Assembly: GCA_963920705.1 (NCBI GenBank)
Contig: CAWUCO010000263.1
Location: 1-64,000 of the forward strand
DNA length: 64,000 nucleotides
From: Odiellus spinosus
Lineage: Eukaryota > Arthropoda > Arachnida > Opiliones > Phalangiidae
Direction of reading: 5' to 3'
The translations under genes and the position numbers were made by a program. The notes under the pieces are model-generated. The model had not been told where the DNA came from, ran no database searches, and was given only the letters and a program-made list of their open reading frames with translations. Positions 41,301-54,999 of the stretch are shown here, one piece after another; the stretch's first letter is position 1; each line of letters starts with the position of its first letter.

Positions 41301-44300
41301 TATATTGGCTATGTACAAACACGGCAGTTGTTGGCCACGACCATATCACGTTGAATACACCGGTTCTCGTCTGATCACCGAAGTTAAGCAGCGTCGAGCG
41401 CAGTTAGTACTTGGGAGGGGGACCACCTTGGAACACTGCGTGTTGTTGTCCTTTTGATAGTTTTTAGATATTACATTTAATTTTTATTTGTAAAAAATAG
41501 ACTATCTCAATTTTCTCGTTATATTTTAAACGATGAATTACATTCTGGTTCTTATATAAATATTTAAATATATTGGCTATGTACAAACACGGCAGTTGTT
41601 GGCAACGACCATATCACGTTGAATACACCGGTTCTCATCTGATCACCGAAGTTAAGCAGCGTCGAGCGCAGTTAGTACTTGGGAGGGGGACCACCTGGGA
41701 ACACTGCGTGTTGTTGTCCTTTTGATAGTTTTTAGATATTACATTTAATTTTTATTTGTAAAAAATAGACTATCTCAATTTTCTCGTTATATTTTAAACA
41801 ATGAATTACATTCTGGTTCTTATATAAATATTTAAATATATTGGCTATGTACAAACACGGCAGTTGTTGGCCACGACCATATCACGTTGAATACACCGGT
41901 TCTCGTCTGATCACCGAAGTTAAGCAGCGTCGAGCGCAGTTAGTACTTGGGAGGGGGACCACCTGGGAACACTGCGTGTTGTTGTCCTTTTGATAGTTTT
42001 TAGATATTACATTTAATTTTTATTTGTAAAAAATAGACTATCTCAATTTTCTCGTTATATTTTAAACAATGAATTACATTCTGGTTCTTATATAAATATT
42101 TAAATATATTGGCTATGTAAAAACACGGCAGTTGTTGGTAACGACCATATCACGTTGAATACACCGGTTATCGTCTGATCACCGAAGTTAAGCAGCGTCG
42201 AGCGCAGTTAGTACTTGGGAGGGGGACCACCTGGTAACACTGCGTGTTGTTGTCCTTTTGATAGTTTTTAGATATTACATTTAATTTTTATTTGTAAAAA
42301 ATAGACTATCTCAATTTTCTCGTTATATTTTAAACAATGAATTACATTCTGGTTCTTATATAAATATTTAAATATATTGGCTATGTAAAAACACGGCAGT
42401 TGTTGGCAACGACCATATCACGTTGAATACACCGGTTCTCGTCTGATCACCGAAGTTAAGCAGCGTCGAGCGCAGTTAGTACTTGGGAGGGGGACCACCT
42501 GGGAACACTGCGTGTTGTTGTCCTTTTGATAGTTTTTAGATATTACATTTAATTTTTATTTGTAAAAAATAGACTATCTCAATTTTCTCGTTATATTTTA
42601 AACAATGAATTACATTCTGGTTCTTATATAAATATTTAAATATATTGGCTATTTACAAACACGGCAGTTGTTGGCCACGACCATATCACGTTGAATACAC
42701 CGGTTCTCGTCTGATCACCGAAGTTAAGCAGCGTCGAGCGCAGTTAGTACTTGGGAGGGGGACCACCTGGGAACACTGCGTGTTGTTGTCCTTTTGATAG
42801 TTTTTAGATATTACATTTAATTTTTATTTGTAAAAAATAGACTATCTCAATTTTCTCGTTATATTTTAAACAATGAATTACATTCTGGTTCTTATATAAA
42901 TATTTAAATATATTGGCTATGTACAAACACGGCAGTTGTTGGCCACGACCATATCACGTTGAATACACCGGTTCTCGTCTGATCACCGAAGTTAAGCAGC
43001 GTCGAGCGCAGTTAGTACTTGGGAGGGGGACCACCTTGGAACACTGCGTGTTGTTGTCCTTTTGATAGTTTTTAGATATTACATTTAATTTTTATTTGTA
43101 AAAAATAGACTATCTCAATTTTCTCGTTATATTTTAAACGATGAATTACATTCTGGTTCTTATATAAATATTTAAATATATTGGCTATGTACAAACACGG
43201 CAGTTGTTGGCAACGACCATATCACGTTGAATACACCGGTTCTCATCTGATCACCGAAGTTAAGCAGCGTCGAGCGCAGTTAGTACTTGGGAGGGGGACC
43301 ACCTGGGAACACTGCGTGTTGTTGTCCTTTTGATAGTTTTTAGATATTACATTTAATTTTTATTTGTAAAAAATAGACTATCTCAATTTTCTCGTTATAT
43401 TTTAAACAATGAATTACATTCTGGTTCTTATATAAATATTTAAATATATTGGCTATGTACAAACACGGCAGTTGTTGGCCACGACCATATCACGTTGAAT
43501 ACACCGGTTCTCGTCTGATCACCGAAGTTAAGCAGCGTCGAGCGCAGTTAGTACTTGGGAGGGGGACCACCTGGGAACACTGCGTGTTGTTGTCCTTTTG
43601 ATAGTTTTTAGATATTACATTTAATTTTTATTTGTAAAAAATAGACTATCTCAATTTTCTCGTTATATTTTAAACAATGAATTACATTCTGGTTCTTATA
43701 TAAATATTTAAATATATTGGCTATGTAAAAACACGGCAGTTGTTGGCAACGACCATATCACGTTGAATACACCGGTTCTCGTCTGATCACCGAAGTTAAG
43801 CAGCGTCGAGCGCAGTTAGTACTTGGGAGGGGGACCACCTGGGAACACTGCGTGTTGTTGTCCTTTTGATAGTTTTTAGATATTACATTTAATTTTTATT
43901 TGTAAAAAATAGACTATCTCAATTTTCTCGTTATATTTTAAACAATGAATTACATTCTGGTTCTTATATAAATATTTAAATATATTGGCTATTTACAAAC
44001 ACGGCAGTTGTTGGCCACGACCATATCACGTTGAATACACCGGTTCTCGTCTGATCACCGAAGTTAAGCAGCGTCGAGCGCAGTTAGTACTTGGGAGGGG
44101 GACCACCTGGGAACACTGCGTGTTGTTGTCCTTTTGATAGTTTTTAGATATTACATTTAATTTTTATTTGTAAAAAATAGACTATCTCAATTTTCTCGTT
44201 ATATTTTAAACAATGAATTACATTCTGGTTCTTATATAAATATTTAAATATATTGGCTATGTACAAACACGGCAGTTGTTGGCCACGACCATATCACGTT

Positions 44301-44936
44301 GAATACACCGGTTCTCGTCTGATCACCGAAGTTAAGCAGCGTCGAGCGCAGTTAGTACTTGGGAGGGGGACCACCTTGGAACACTGCGTGTTGTTGTCCT
44401 TTTGATAGTTTTTAGATATTACATTTAATTTTTATTTGTAAAAAATAGACTATCTCAATTTTCTCGTTATATTTTAAACGATGAATTACATTCTGGTTCT
44501 TATATAAATATTTAAATATATTGGCTATGTACAAACACGGCAGTTGTTGGCAACGACCATATCACGTTGAATACACCGGTTCTCATCTGATCACCGAAGT
44601 TAAGCAGCGTCGAGCGCAGTTAGTACTTGGGAGGGGGACCACCTGGGAACACTGCGTGTTGTTGTCCTTTTGATAGTTTTTAGATATTACATTTAATTTT
44701 TATTTGTAAAAAATAGACTATCTCAATTTTCTCGTTATATTTTAAACAATGAATTACATTCTGGTTCTTATATAAATATTTAAATATATTGGCTATGTAC
44801 AAACACGGCAGTTGTTGGCCACGACCATATCACGTTGAATACACCGGTTCTCGTCTGATCACCGAAGTTAAGCAGCGTCGAGCGCAGTTAGTACTTGGGA
44901 GGGGGACCACCTGGGAACACTGCGTGTTGTTGTCCT
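38385..44936 (+). rRNA. 5S rRNA: 5S rRNA genes 144-168
   Basis: Starts: 38385 A37; 38653 A37; 38921 C4; 39189 C4; 39457 C4; 39725 A37; 39993 C4; 40261 C4+T97; 40529 A37; 40797 A37; 41065 C4; 41333 C4+T97; 41601 A37; 41869 C4; 42137 T3+A34+T99; 42405 ref; 42673 C4; 42941 C4+T97; 43209 A37; 43477 C4; 43745 ref; 44013 C4; 44281 C4+T97; 44549 A37; 44817 C4. A37 (CTCATCTG for CTCGTCTG) falls in loop C and is limited to genes 144-191. Genes 146, 150, 154, 160 and 165 share the flank CTATTTACAA in place of CTATGTACAA. The allele set changes sharply at gene 144. Confidence 0.95.
42405..44936 (+). repeat. Five-unit higher-order repeat (genes 159-163 and 164-168)
   Basis: The order ref with TGTAAAAAC flank, C4 with CTATTTACAA flank, C4+T97, A37, C4 occurs twice in a row, 1340 bp (five units) apart. 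A shorter form (CTATTTACAA-flank C4, C4+T97, A37) already appears at genes 150-152 and 154-156. Confidence 0.88.
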
Positions 44937-45084
44937 TTTGATAGTTTTTAGATATTACATTTAATTTTTATTTGTAAAAAATAGACTATCTCAATTTTCT
45001 CGTTATATTTTAAACAATGAATTACATTCTGGTTCTTATATAAATATTTAAATATATTGGCTATGTAAAAACACGGCAGTTGTT

Positions 45085-48000
45085 GGTAACGACCATATCA
45101 CGTTGAATACACCGGTTATCGTCTGATCACCGAAGTTAAGCAGCGTCGAGCGCAGTTAGTACTTGGGAGGGGGACCACCTGGTAACACTGCGTGTTGTTG
45201 TCCTTTTGATAGTTTTTAGATATTACATTTAATTTTTATTTGTAAAAAATAGACTATCTCAATTTTCTCGTTATATTTTAAACAATGAATTACATTCTGG
45301 TTCTTATATAAATATTTAAATATATTGGCTATGTAAAAACACGGCAGTTGTTGGCAACGACCATATCACGTTGAATACACCGGTTCTCGTCTGATCACCG
45401 AAGTTAAGCAGCGTCGAGCGCAGTTAGTACTTGGGAGGGGGACCACCTGGTAACACTGCGTGTTGTTGTCCTTTTGATAGTTTTTAGATATTACATTTAA
45501 TTTTTATTTGTAAAAAATAGACTATCTCAATTTTCTCGTTATATTTTAAACAATGAATTACATTCTGGTTCTTATATAAATATTTAAATATATTGGCTAT
45601 GTACAAACACGGCAGTTGTTGGCCACGACCATATCACGTTGAATACACCGGTTCTCGTCTGATCACCGAAGTTAAGCAGCGTCGAGCGCAGTTAGTACTT
45701 GGGAGGGGGACCACCTGGGAACACTGCGTGTTGTTGTCCTTTTGATAGTTTTTAGATATTACATTTAATTTTTATTTGTAAAAAATAGACTATCTCAATT
45801 TTCTCGTTATATTTTAAACAATGAATTACATTCTGGTTCTTATATAAATATTTAAATATATTGGCTATGTACAAACACGGCAGTTGTTGGCCACGACCAT
45901 ATCACGTTGAATACACCGGTTCTCGTCTGATCACCGAAGTTAAGCAGCGTCGAGCGCAGTTAGTACTTGGGAGGGGGACCACCTGGGAACACTGCGTGTT
46001 GTTGTCCTTTTGATAGTTTTTAGATATTACATTTAATTTTTATTTGTAAAAAATAGACTATCTCAATTTTCTCGTTATATTTTAAACAATGAATTACATT
46101 CTGGTTCTTATATAAATATTTAAATATATTGGCTATGTAAAAACACGGCAGTTGTTGGTAACGACCATATCACGTTGAATACACCGGTTATCGTCTGATC
46201 ACCGAAGTTAAGCAGCGTCGAGCGCAGTTAGTACTTGGGAGGGGGACCACCTGGTAACACTGCGTGTTGTTGTCCTTTTGATAGTTTTTAGATATTACAT
46301 TTAATTTTTATTTGTAAAAAATAGACTATCTCAATTTTCTCGTTATATTTTAAACAATGAATTACATTCTGGTTCTTATATAAATATTTAAATATATTGG
46401 CTATGTAAAAACACGGCAGTTGTTGGCAACGACCATATCACGTTGAATACACCGGTTCTCGTCTGATCACCGAAGTTAAGCAGCGTCGAGCGCAGTTAGT
46501 ACTTGGGAGGGGGACCACCTGGTAACACTGCGTGTTGTTGTCCTTTTGATAGTTTTTAGATATTACATTTAATTTTTATTTGTAAAAAATAGACTATCTC
46601 AATTTTCTCGTTATATTTTAAACAATGAATTACATTCTGGTTCTTATATAAATATTTAAATATATTGGCTATGTACAAACACGGCAGTTGTTGGCCACGA
46701 CCATATCACGTTGAATACACCGGTTCTCGTCTGATCACCGAAGTTAAGCAGCGTCGAGCGCAGTTAGTACTTGGGAGGGGGACCACCTGGGAACACTGCG
46801 TGTTGTTGTCCTTTTGATAGTTTTTAGATATTACATTTAATTTTTATTTGTAAAAAATAGACTATCTCAATTTTCTCGTTATATTTTAAACAATGAATTA
46901 CATTCTGGTTCTTATATAAATATTTAAATATATTGGCTATGTAAAAACACGGCAGTTGTTGGTAACGACCATATCACGTTGAATACACCGGTTATCGTCT
47001 GATCACCGAAGTTAAGCAGCGTCGAGCGCAGTTAGTACTTGGGAGGGGGACCACCTGGTAACACTGCGTGTTGTTGTCCTTTTGATAGTTTTTAGATATT
47101 ACATTTAATTTTTATTTGTAAAAAATAGACTATCTCAATTTTCTCGTTATATTTTAAACAATGAATTACATTCTGGTTCTTATATAAATATTTAAATATA
47201 TTGGCTATGTAAAAACACGGCAGTTGTTGGCAACGACCATATCACGTTGAATACACCGGTTCTCGTCTGATCACCGAAGTTAAGCAGCGTCGAGCGCAGT
47301 TAGTACTTGGGAGGGGGACCACCTGGTAACACTGCGTGTTGTTGTCCTTTTGATAGTTTTTAGATATTACATTTAATTTTTATTTGTAAAAAATAGACTA
47401 TCTCAATTTTCTCGTTATATTTTAAACAATGAATTACATTCTGGTTCTTATATAAATATTTAAATATATTGGCTATGTACAAACACGGCAGTTGTTGGCC
47501 ACGACCATATCACGTTGAATACACCGGTTCTCGTCTGATCACCGAAGTTAAGCAGCGTCGAGCGCAGTTAGTACTTGGGAGGGGGACCACCTGGGAACAC
47601 TGCGTGTTGTTGTCCTTTTGATAGTTTTTAGATATTACATTTAATTTTTATTTGTAAAAAATAGACTATCTCAATTTTCTCGTTATATTTTAAACAATGA
47701 ATTACATTCTGGTTCTTATATAAATATTTAAATATATTGGCTATGTACAAACACGGCAGTTGTTGGCCACGACCATATCACGTTGAATACACCGGTTCTC
47801 GTCTGATCACCGAAGTTAAGCAGCGTCGAGCGCAGTTAGTACTTGGGAGGGGGACCACCTGGGAACACTGCGTGTTGTTGTCCTTTTGATAGTTTTTAGA
47901 TATTACATTTAATTTTTATTTGTAAAAAATAGACTATCTCAATTTTCTCGTTATATTTTAAACAATGAATTACATTCTGGTTCTTATATAAATATTTAAA

Positions 48001-49760
48001 TATATTGGCTATGTAAAAACACGGCAGTTGTTGGTAACGACCATATCACGTTGAATACACCGGTTATCGTCTGATCACCGAAGTTAAGCAGCGTCGAGCG
48101 CAGTTAGTACTTGGGAGGGGGACCACCTGGTAACACTGCGTGTTGTTGTCCTTTTGATAGTTTTTAGATATTACATTTAATTTTTATTTGTAAAAAATAG
48201 ACTATCTCAATTTTCTCGTTATATTTTAAACAATGAATTACATTCTGGTTCTTATATAAATATTTAAATATATTGGCTATGTAAAAACACGGCAGTTGTT
48301 GGCAACGACCATATCACGTTGAATACACCGGTTCTCGTCTGATCACCGAAGTTAAGCAGCGTCGAGCGCAGTTAGTACTTGGGAGGGGGACCACCTGGTA
48401 ACACTGCGTGTTGTTGTCCTTTTGATAGTTTTTAGATATTACATTTAATTTTTATTTGTAAAAAATAGACTATCTCAATTTTCTCGTTATATTTTAAACA
48501 ATGAATTACATTCTGGTTCTTATATAAATATTTAAATATATTGGCTATGTACAAACACGGCAGTTGTTGGCCACGACCATATCACGTTGAATACACCGGT
48601 TCTCGTCTGATCACCGAAGTTAAGCAGCGTCGAGCGCAGTTAGTACTTGGGAGGGGGACCACCTGGGAACACTGCGTGTTGTTGTCCTTTTGATAGTTTT
48701 TAGATATTACATTTAATTTTTATTTGTAAAAAATAGACTATCTCAATTTTCTCGTTATATTTTAAACAATGAATTACATTCTGGTTCTTATATAAATATT
48801 TAAATATATTGGCTATGTACAAACACGGCAGTTGTTGGCCACGACCATATCACGTTGAATACACCGGTTCTCGTCTGATCACCGAAGTTAAGCAGCGTCG
48901 AGCGCAGTTAGTACTTGGGAGGGGGACCACCTGGGAACACTGCGTGTTGTTGTCCTTTTGATAGTTTTTAGATATTACATTTAATTTTTATTTGTAAAAA
49001 ATAGACTATCTCAATTTTCTCGTTATATTTTAAACAATGAATTACATTCTGGTTCTTATATAAATATTTAAATATATTGGCTATGTAAAAACACGGCAGT
49101 TGTTGGTAACGACCATATCACGTTGAATACACCGGTTATCGTCTGATCACCGAAGTTAAGCAGCGTCGAGCGCAGTTAGTACTTGGGAGGGGGACCACCT
49201 GGTAACACTGCGTGTTGTTGTCCTTTTGATAGTTTTTAGATATTACATTTAATTTTTATTTGTAAAAAATAGACTATCTCAATTTTCTCGTTATATTTTA
49301 AACAATGAATTACATTCTGGTTCTTATATAAATATTTAAATATATTGGCTATGTAAAAACACGGCAGTTGTTGGCAACGACCATATCACGTTGAATACAC
49401 CGGTTCTCGTCTGATCACCGAAGTTAAGCAGCGTCGAGCGCAGTTAGTACTTGGGAGGGGGACCACCTGGTAACACTGCGTGTTGTTGTCCTTTTGATAG
49501 TTTTTAGATATTACATTTAATTTTTATTTGTAAAAAATAGACTATCTCAATTTTCTCGTTATATTTTAAACAATGAATTACATTCTGGTTCTTATATAAA
49601 TATTTAAATATATTGGCTATGTACAAACACGGCAGTTGTTGGCCACGACCATATCACGTTGAATACACCGGTTCTCGTCTGATCACCGAAGTTAAGCAGC
49701 GTCGAGCGCAGTTAGTACTTGGGAGGGGGACCACCTGGGAACACTGCGTGTTGTTGTCCT
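45085..49760 (+). repeat. Four-unit higher-order repeat, about 4.5 copies (genes 169-186)
   Basis: The cycle T3+A34+T99, T99, C4, C4 starts at genes 169, 173, 176, 180 and 184. The 173 cycle has only one C4 gene, so its step is 804 bp rather than 1072 bp. This is the most regular periodicity in the window, with very few private changes seen, and so probably the most recently amplified stretch. Confidence 0.9.
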
Positions 49761-51368
49761 TTTGATAGTTTTTAGATATTACATTTAATTTTTATTTGTA
49801 AAAAATAGACTATCTCAATTTTCTCGTTATATTTTAAACAATGAATTACATTCTGGTTCTTATATAAATATTTAAATATATTGGCTATGTACAAACACGG
49901 CAGTTGTTGGCCACGACCATATCACGTTGAATACACCGGTTCTCGTCTGATCACCGAAGTTAAGCAGCGTCGAGCGCAGTTAGTACTTGGGAGGGGGACC
50001 ACCTTGGAACACTGCGTGTTGTTGTCCTTTTGATAGTTTTTAGATATTACATTTAATTTTTATTTGTAAAAAATAGACTATCTCAATTTTCTCGTTATAT
50101 TTTAAACGATGAATTACATTCTGGTTCTTATATAAATATTTAAATATATTGGCTATGTACAAACACGGCAGTTGTTGGCAACGACCATATCACGTTGAAT
50201 ACACCGGTTCTCATCTGATCACCGAAGTTAAGCAGCGTCGAGCGCAGTTAGTACTTGGGAGGGGGACCACCTGGGAACACTGCGTGTTGTTGTCCTTTTG
50301 ATAGTTTTTAGATATTACATTTAATTTTTATTTGTAAAAAATAGACTATCTCAATTTTCTCGTTATATTTTAAACAATGAATTACATTCTGGTTCTTATA
50401 TAAATATTTAAATATATTGGCTATGTACAAACACGGCAGTTGTTGGCCACGACCATATCACGTTGAATACACCGGTTCTCGTCTGATCACCGAAGTTAAG
50501 CAGCGTCGAGCGCAGTTAGTACTTGGGAGGGGGACCACCTGGGAACACTGCGTGTTGTTGTCCTTTTGATAGTTTTTAGATATTACATTTAATTTTTATT
50601 TGTAAAAAATAGACTATCTCAATTTTCTCGTTATATTTTAAACAATGAATTACATTCTGGTTCTTATATAAATATTTAAATATATTGGCTATGTACAAAC
50701 ACGGCAGTTGTTGGCCACGACCATATCACGTTGAATACACCGGTTCTCGTCTGATCACCGAAGTTAAGCAGCGTCGAGCGCAGTTAGTACTTGGGAGGGG
50801 GACCACCTTGGAACACTGCGTGTTGTTGTCCTTTTGATAGTTTTTAGATATTACATTTAATTTTTATTTGTAAAAAATAGACTATCTCAATTTTCTCGTT
50901 ATATTTTAAACGATGAATTACATTCTGGTTCTTATATAAATATTTAAATATATTGGCTATGTACAAACACGGCAGTTGTTGGCAACGACCATATCACGTT
51001 GAATACACCGGTTCTCATCTGATCACCGAAGTTAAGCAGCGTCGAGCGCAGTTAGTACTTGGGAGGGGGACCACCTGGGAACACTGCGTGTTGTTGTCCT
51101 TTTGATAGTTTTTAGATATTACATTTAATTTTTATTTGTAAAAAATAGACTATCTCAATTTTCTCGTTATATTTTAAACAATGAATTACATTCTGGTTCT
51201 TATATAAATATTTAAATATATTGGCTATGTACAAACACGGCAGTTGTTGGCCACGACCATATCACGTTGAATACACCGGTTCTCGTCTGATCACCGAAGT
51301 TAAGCAGCGTCGAGCGCAGTTAGTACTTGGGAGGGGGACCACCTGGGAACACTGCGTGTTGTTGTCCT
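45085..51368 (+). rRNA. 5S rRNA: 5S rRNA genes 169-192
   Basis: Starts: 45085 T3+A34+T99; 45353 T99; 45621 C4; 45889 C4; 46157 T3+A34+T99; 46425 T99; 46693 C4; 46961 T3+A34+T99; 47229 T99; 47497 C4; 47765 C4; 48033 T3+A34+T99; 48301 T99; 48569 C4; 48837 C4; 49105 T3+A34+T99; 49373 T99; 49641 C4; 49909 C4+T97; 50177 A37; 50445 C4; 50713 C4+T97; 50981 A37; 51249 C4. The T3+A34+T99 gene has three linked changes: U3-G116 wobble in helix I, a loop C change, and loss of G99. Its triple never splits within array 1. Confidence 0.95.
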
Positions 51369-51516
51369 TTTGATAGTTTTTAGATATTACATTTAATTTT
51401 TATTTGTAAAAAATAGACTATCTCAATTTTCTCGTTATATTTTAAACAATGAATTACATTCTGGTTCTTATATAAATATTTAAATATATTGGCTATGTAA
51501 AAACACGGCAGTTGTT

Positions 51517-54500
51517 GGTAACGACCATATCACGTTGAATACACCGGTTATCGTCTGATCACCGAAGTTAAGCAGCGTCGAGCGCAGTTAGTACTTGGGA
51601 GGGGGACCACCTGGTAACACTGCGTGTTGTTGTCCTTTTGATAGTTTTTAGATATTACATTTAATTTTTATTTGTAAAAAATAGACTATCTCAATTTTCT
51701 CGTTATATTTTAAACAATGAATTACATTCTGGTTCTTATATAAATATTTAAATATATTGGCTATGTAAAAACACGGCAGTTGTTGGCAACGACCATATCA
51801 CGTTGAATACACCGGTTCTCGTCTGATCACCGAAGTTAAGCAGCGTCGAGCGCAGTTAGTACTTGGGAGGGGGACCACCTGGTAACACTGCGTGTTGTTG
51901 TCCTTTTGATAGTTTTTAGATATTACATTTAATTTTTATTTGTAAAAAATAGACTATCTCAATTTTCTCGTTATATTTTAAACAATGAATTACATTCTGG
52001 TTCTTATATAAATATTTAAATATATTGGCTATGTACAAACACGGCAGTTGTTGGCCACGACCATATCACGTTGAATACACCGGTTCTCGTCTGATCACCG
52101 AAGTTAAGCAGCGTCGAGCGCAGTTAGTACTTGGGAGGGGGACCACCTGGGAACACTGCGTGTTGTTGTCCTTTTGATAGTTTTTAGATATTACATTTAA
52201 TTTTTATTTGTAAAAAATAGACTATCTCAATTTTCTCGTTATATTTTAAACAATGAATTACATTCTGGTTCTTATATAAATATTTAAATATATTGGCTAT
52301 GTACAAACACGGCAGTTGTTGGCCACGACCATATCACGTTGAATACACCGGTTCTCGTCTGATCACCGAAGTTAAGCAGCGTCGAGCGCAGTTAGTACTT
52401 GGGAGGGGGACCACCTTGGAACACTGCGTGTTGTTGTCCTTTTGATAGTTTTTAGATATTACATTTAATTTTTATTTGTAAAAAATAGACTATCTCAATT
52501 TTCTCGTTATATTTTAAACGATGAATTACATTCTGGTTCTTATATAAATATTTAAATATATTGGCTATGTACAAACACGGCAGTTGTTGGCAACGACCAT
52601 ATCACGTTGAATACACCGGTTCTCGTCTGATCACCGAAGTTAAGCAGCGTCGAGCGCAGTTAGTACTTGGTAGGGGGACCACCTGGGAACACTGCGTGTT
52701 GTTGTCCTTTTGATAGTTTTTAGATATTACATTTAATTTTTATTTGTAAAAAATAGACTATCTCAATTTTCTCGTTATATTTTAAACGATGAATTACATT
52801 CTGGTTCTTATATAAATATTTAAATATATTGGCTATGTACAAACACGGCAGTTGTTGGCAACGACCATATCACGTTGAATACACCGGTTCTCGTCTGATC
52901 ACCGAAGTTAAGCAGCGTCGAGCGCAGTTAGTACTTGGGAGGGGGACCACCTGGGAACACTGCGTGTTGTTGTCCTTTTGATAGTTTTTAGATATTACAT
53001 TTAATTTTTATTTGTAAAAAATAGACTATCTCAATTTTCTCGTTATATTTTAAACAATGAATTACATTCTGGTTCTTATATAAATATTTAAATATATTGG
53101 CTATGTAAAAACACGGCAGTTGTTGGTAACGACCATATCACGTTGAATACACCGGTTATCGTCTGATCACCGAAGTTAAGCAGCGTCGAGCGCAGTTAGT
53201 ACTTGGGAGGGGGACCACCTGGTAACACTGCGTGTTGTTGTCCTTTTGATAGTTTTTAGATATTACATTTAATTTTTATTTGTAAAAAATAGACTATCTC
53301 AATTTTCTCGTTATATTTTAAACAATGAATTACATTCTGGTTCTTATATAAATATTTAAATATATTGGCTATGTAAAAACACGGCAGTTGTTGGCAACGA
53401 CCATATCACGTTGAATACACCGGTTCTCGTCTGATCACCGAAGTTAAGCAGCGTCGAGCGCAGTTAGTACTTGGGAGGGGGACCACCTGGTAACACTGCG
53501 TGTTGTTGTCCTTTTGATAGTTTTTAGATATTACATTTAATTTTTATTTGTAAAAAATAGACTATCTCAATTTTCTCGTTATATTTTAAACAATGAATTA
53601 CATTCTGGTTCTTATATAAATATTTAAATATATTGGCTATGTACAAACACGGCAGTTGTTGGCCACGACCATATGACGTTGAATACACCGGTTCTCGTCT
53701 GATCACCGAAGTTAAGCAGCGTCGAGCGCAGTTAGTACTTGGGAGGGGGACCACCTGGGAACACTGCGTGTTGTTGTCCTTTTGATAGTTTTTAGATATT
53801 ACATTTAATTTTTATTTGTAAAAAATAGACTATCTCAATTTTCTCGTTATATTTTAAACAATGAATTACATTCTGGTTCTTATATAAATATTTAAATATA
53901 TTGGCTATGTACAAACACGGCAGTTGTTGGCCACGACCATATCACGTTGAATACACCGGTTCTCGTCTGATCACCGAAGTTAAGCAGCGTCGAGCGCAGT
54001 TAGTACTTGGGAGGGGGACCACCTTGGAACACTGCGTGTTGTTGTCCTTTTGATAGTTTTTAGATATTACATTTAATTTTTATTTGTAAAAAATAGACTA
54101 TCTCAATTTTCTCGTTATATTTTAAACGATGAATTACATTCTGGTTCTTATATAAATATTTAAATATATTGGCTATGTACAAACACGGCAGTTGTTGGCA
54201 ACGACCATATCACGTTGAATACACCGGTTCTCGTCTGATCACCGAAGTTAAGCAGCGTCGAGCGCAGTTAGTACTTGGTAGGGGGACCACCTGGGAACAC
54301 TGCGTGTTGTTGTCCTTTTGATAGTTTTTAGATATTACATTTAATTTTTATTTGTAAAAAATAGACTATCTCAATTTTCTCGTTATATTTTAAACGATGA
54401 ATTACATTCTGGTTCTTATATAAATATTTAAATATATTGGCTATGTACAAACACGGCAGTTGTTGGCAACGACCATATCACGTTGAATACACCGGTTCTC

Positions 54501-54584
54501 GTCTGATCACCGAAGTTAAGCAGCGTCGAGCGCAGTTAGTACTTGGGAGGGGGACCACCTGGGAACACTGCGTGTTGTTGTCCT
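51517..54584 (+). repeat. Six-unit tandem duplication (genes 193-198 and 199-204)
   Basis: The order T3+A34+T99, T99, C4, C4+T97, T83, ref is present twice with an exact 1608-bp offset. The rare T83 allele in both copies makes common descent clear. C15G in gene 201 is the visible difference since duplication. Confidence 0.92.
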
Positions 54585-54852
54585 TTTGATAGTTTTTAGA
54601 TATTACATTTAATTTTTATTTGTAAAAAATAGACTATCTCAATTTTCTCGTTATATTTTAAACAATGAATTACATTCTGGTTCTTATATAAATATTTAAA
54701 TATATTGGCTATGTACAAACACGGCAGTTGTTGGCCACGACCATATCACGTTGAATACACCGGTTCTCGTCTGATCACCGAAGTTAAGCAGCGTCGAGCG
54801 CAGTTAGTACTTGGGAGGGGGACCACCTGGGAACACTGCGTGTTGTTGTCCT
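51517..54852 (+). rRNA. 5S rRNA: 5S rRNA genes 193-205
   Basis: Starts: 51517 T3+A34+T99; 51785 T99; 52053 C4; 52321 C4+T97; 52589 T83; 52857 ref; 53125 T3+A34+T99; 53393 T99; 53661 C4+C15G; 53929 C4+T97; 54197 T83; 54465 ref; 54733 C4. T83 (CTTGGTAGG for CTTGGGAGG) occurs only in genes 197 and 203. C15G in gene 201 is unique; it also removes a stop codon on the opposite strand and so creates a spurious 76-codon frame there. Confidence 0.95.
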
Positions 54853-54999
54853 TTTGATAGTTTTTAGATATTACATTTAATTTTTATTTGTAAAAATAGA
54901 TTATCTCAATTTTCTCGTTATATTTTAAACGATGAATTACATTCTGGTTCTTATATAAATATTTAAATATATTGGCTATGTACAAACACGGCAGTTGTT

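Noticed and set aside
53524-53754. 76-codon - strand frame across a 5S gene
   Set aside because: Exists because C15G in gene 201 removes a stop present in the other units. A chance frame.
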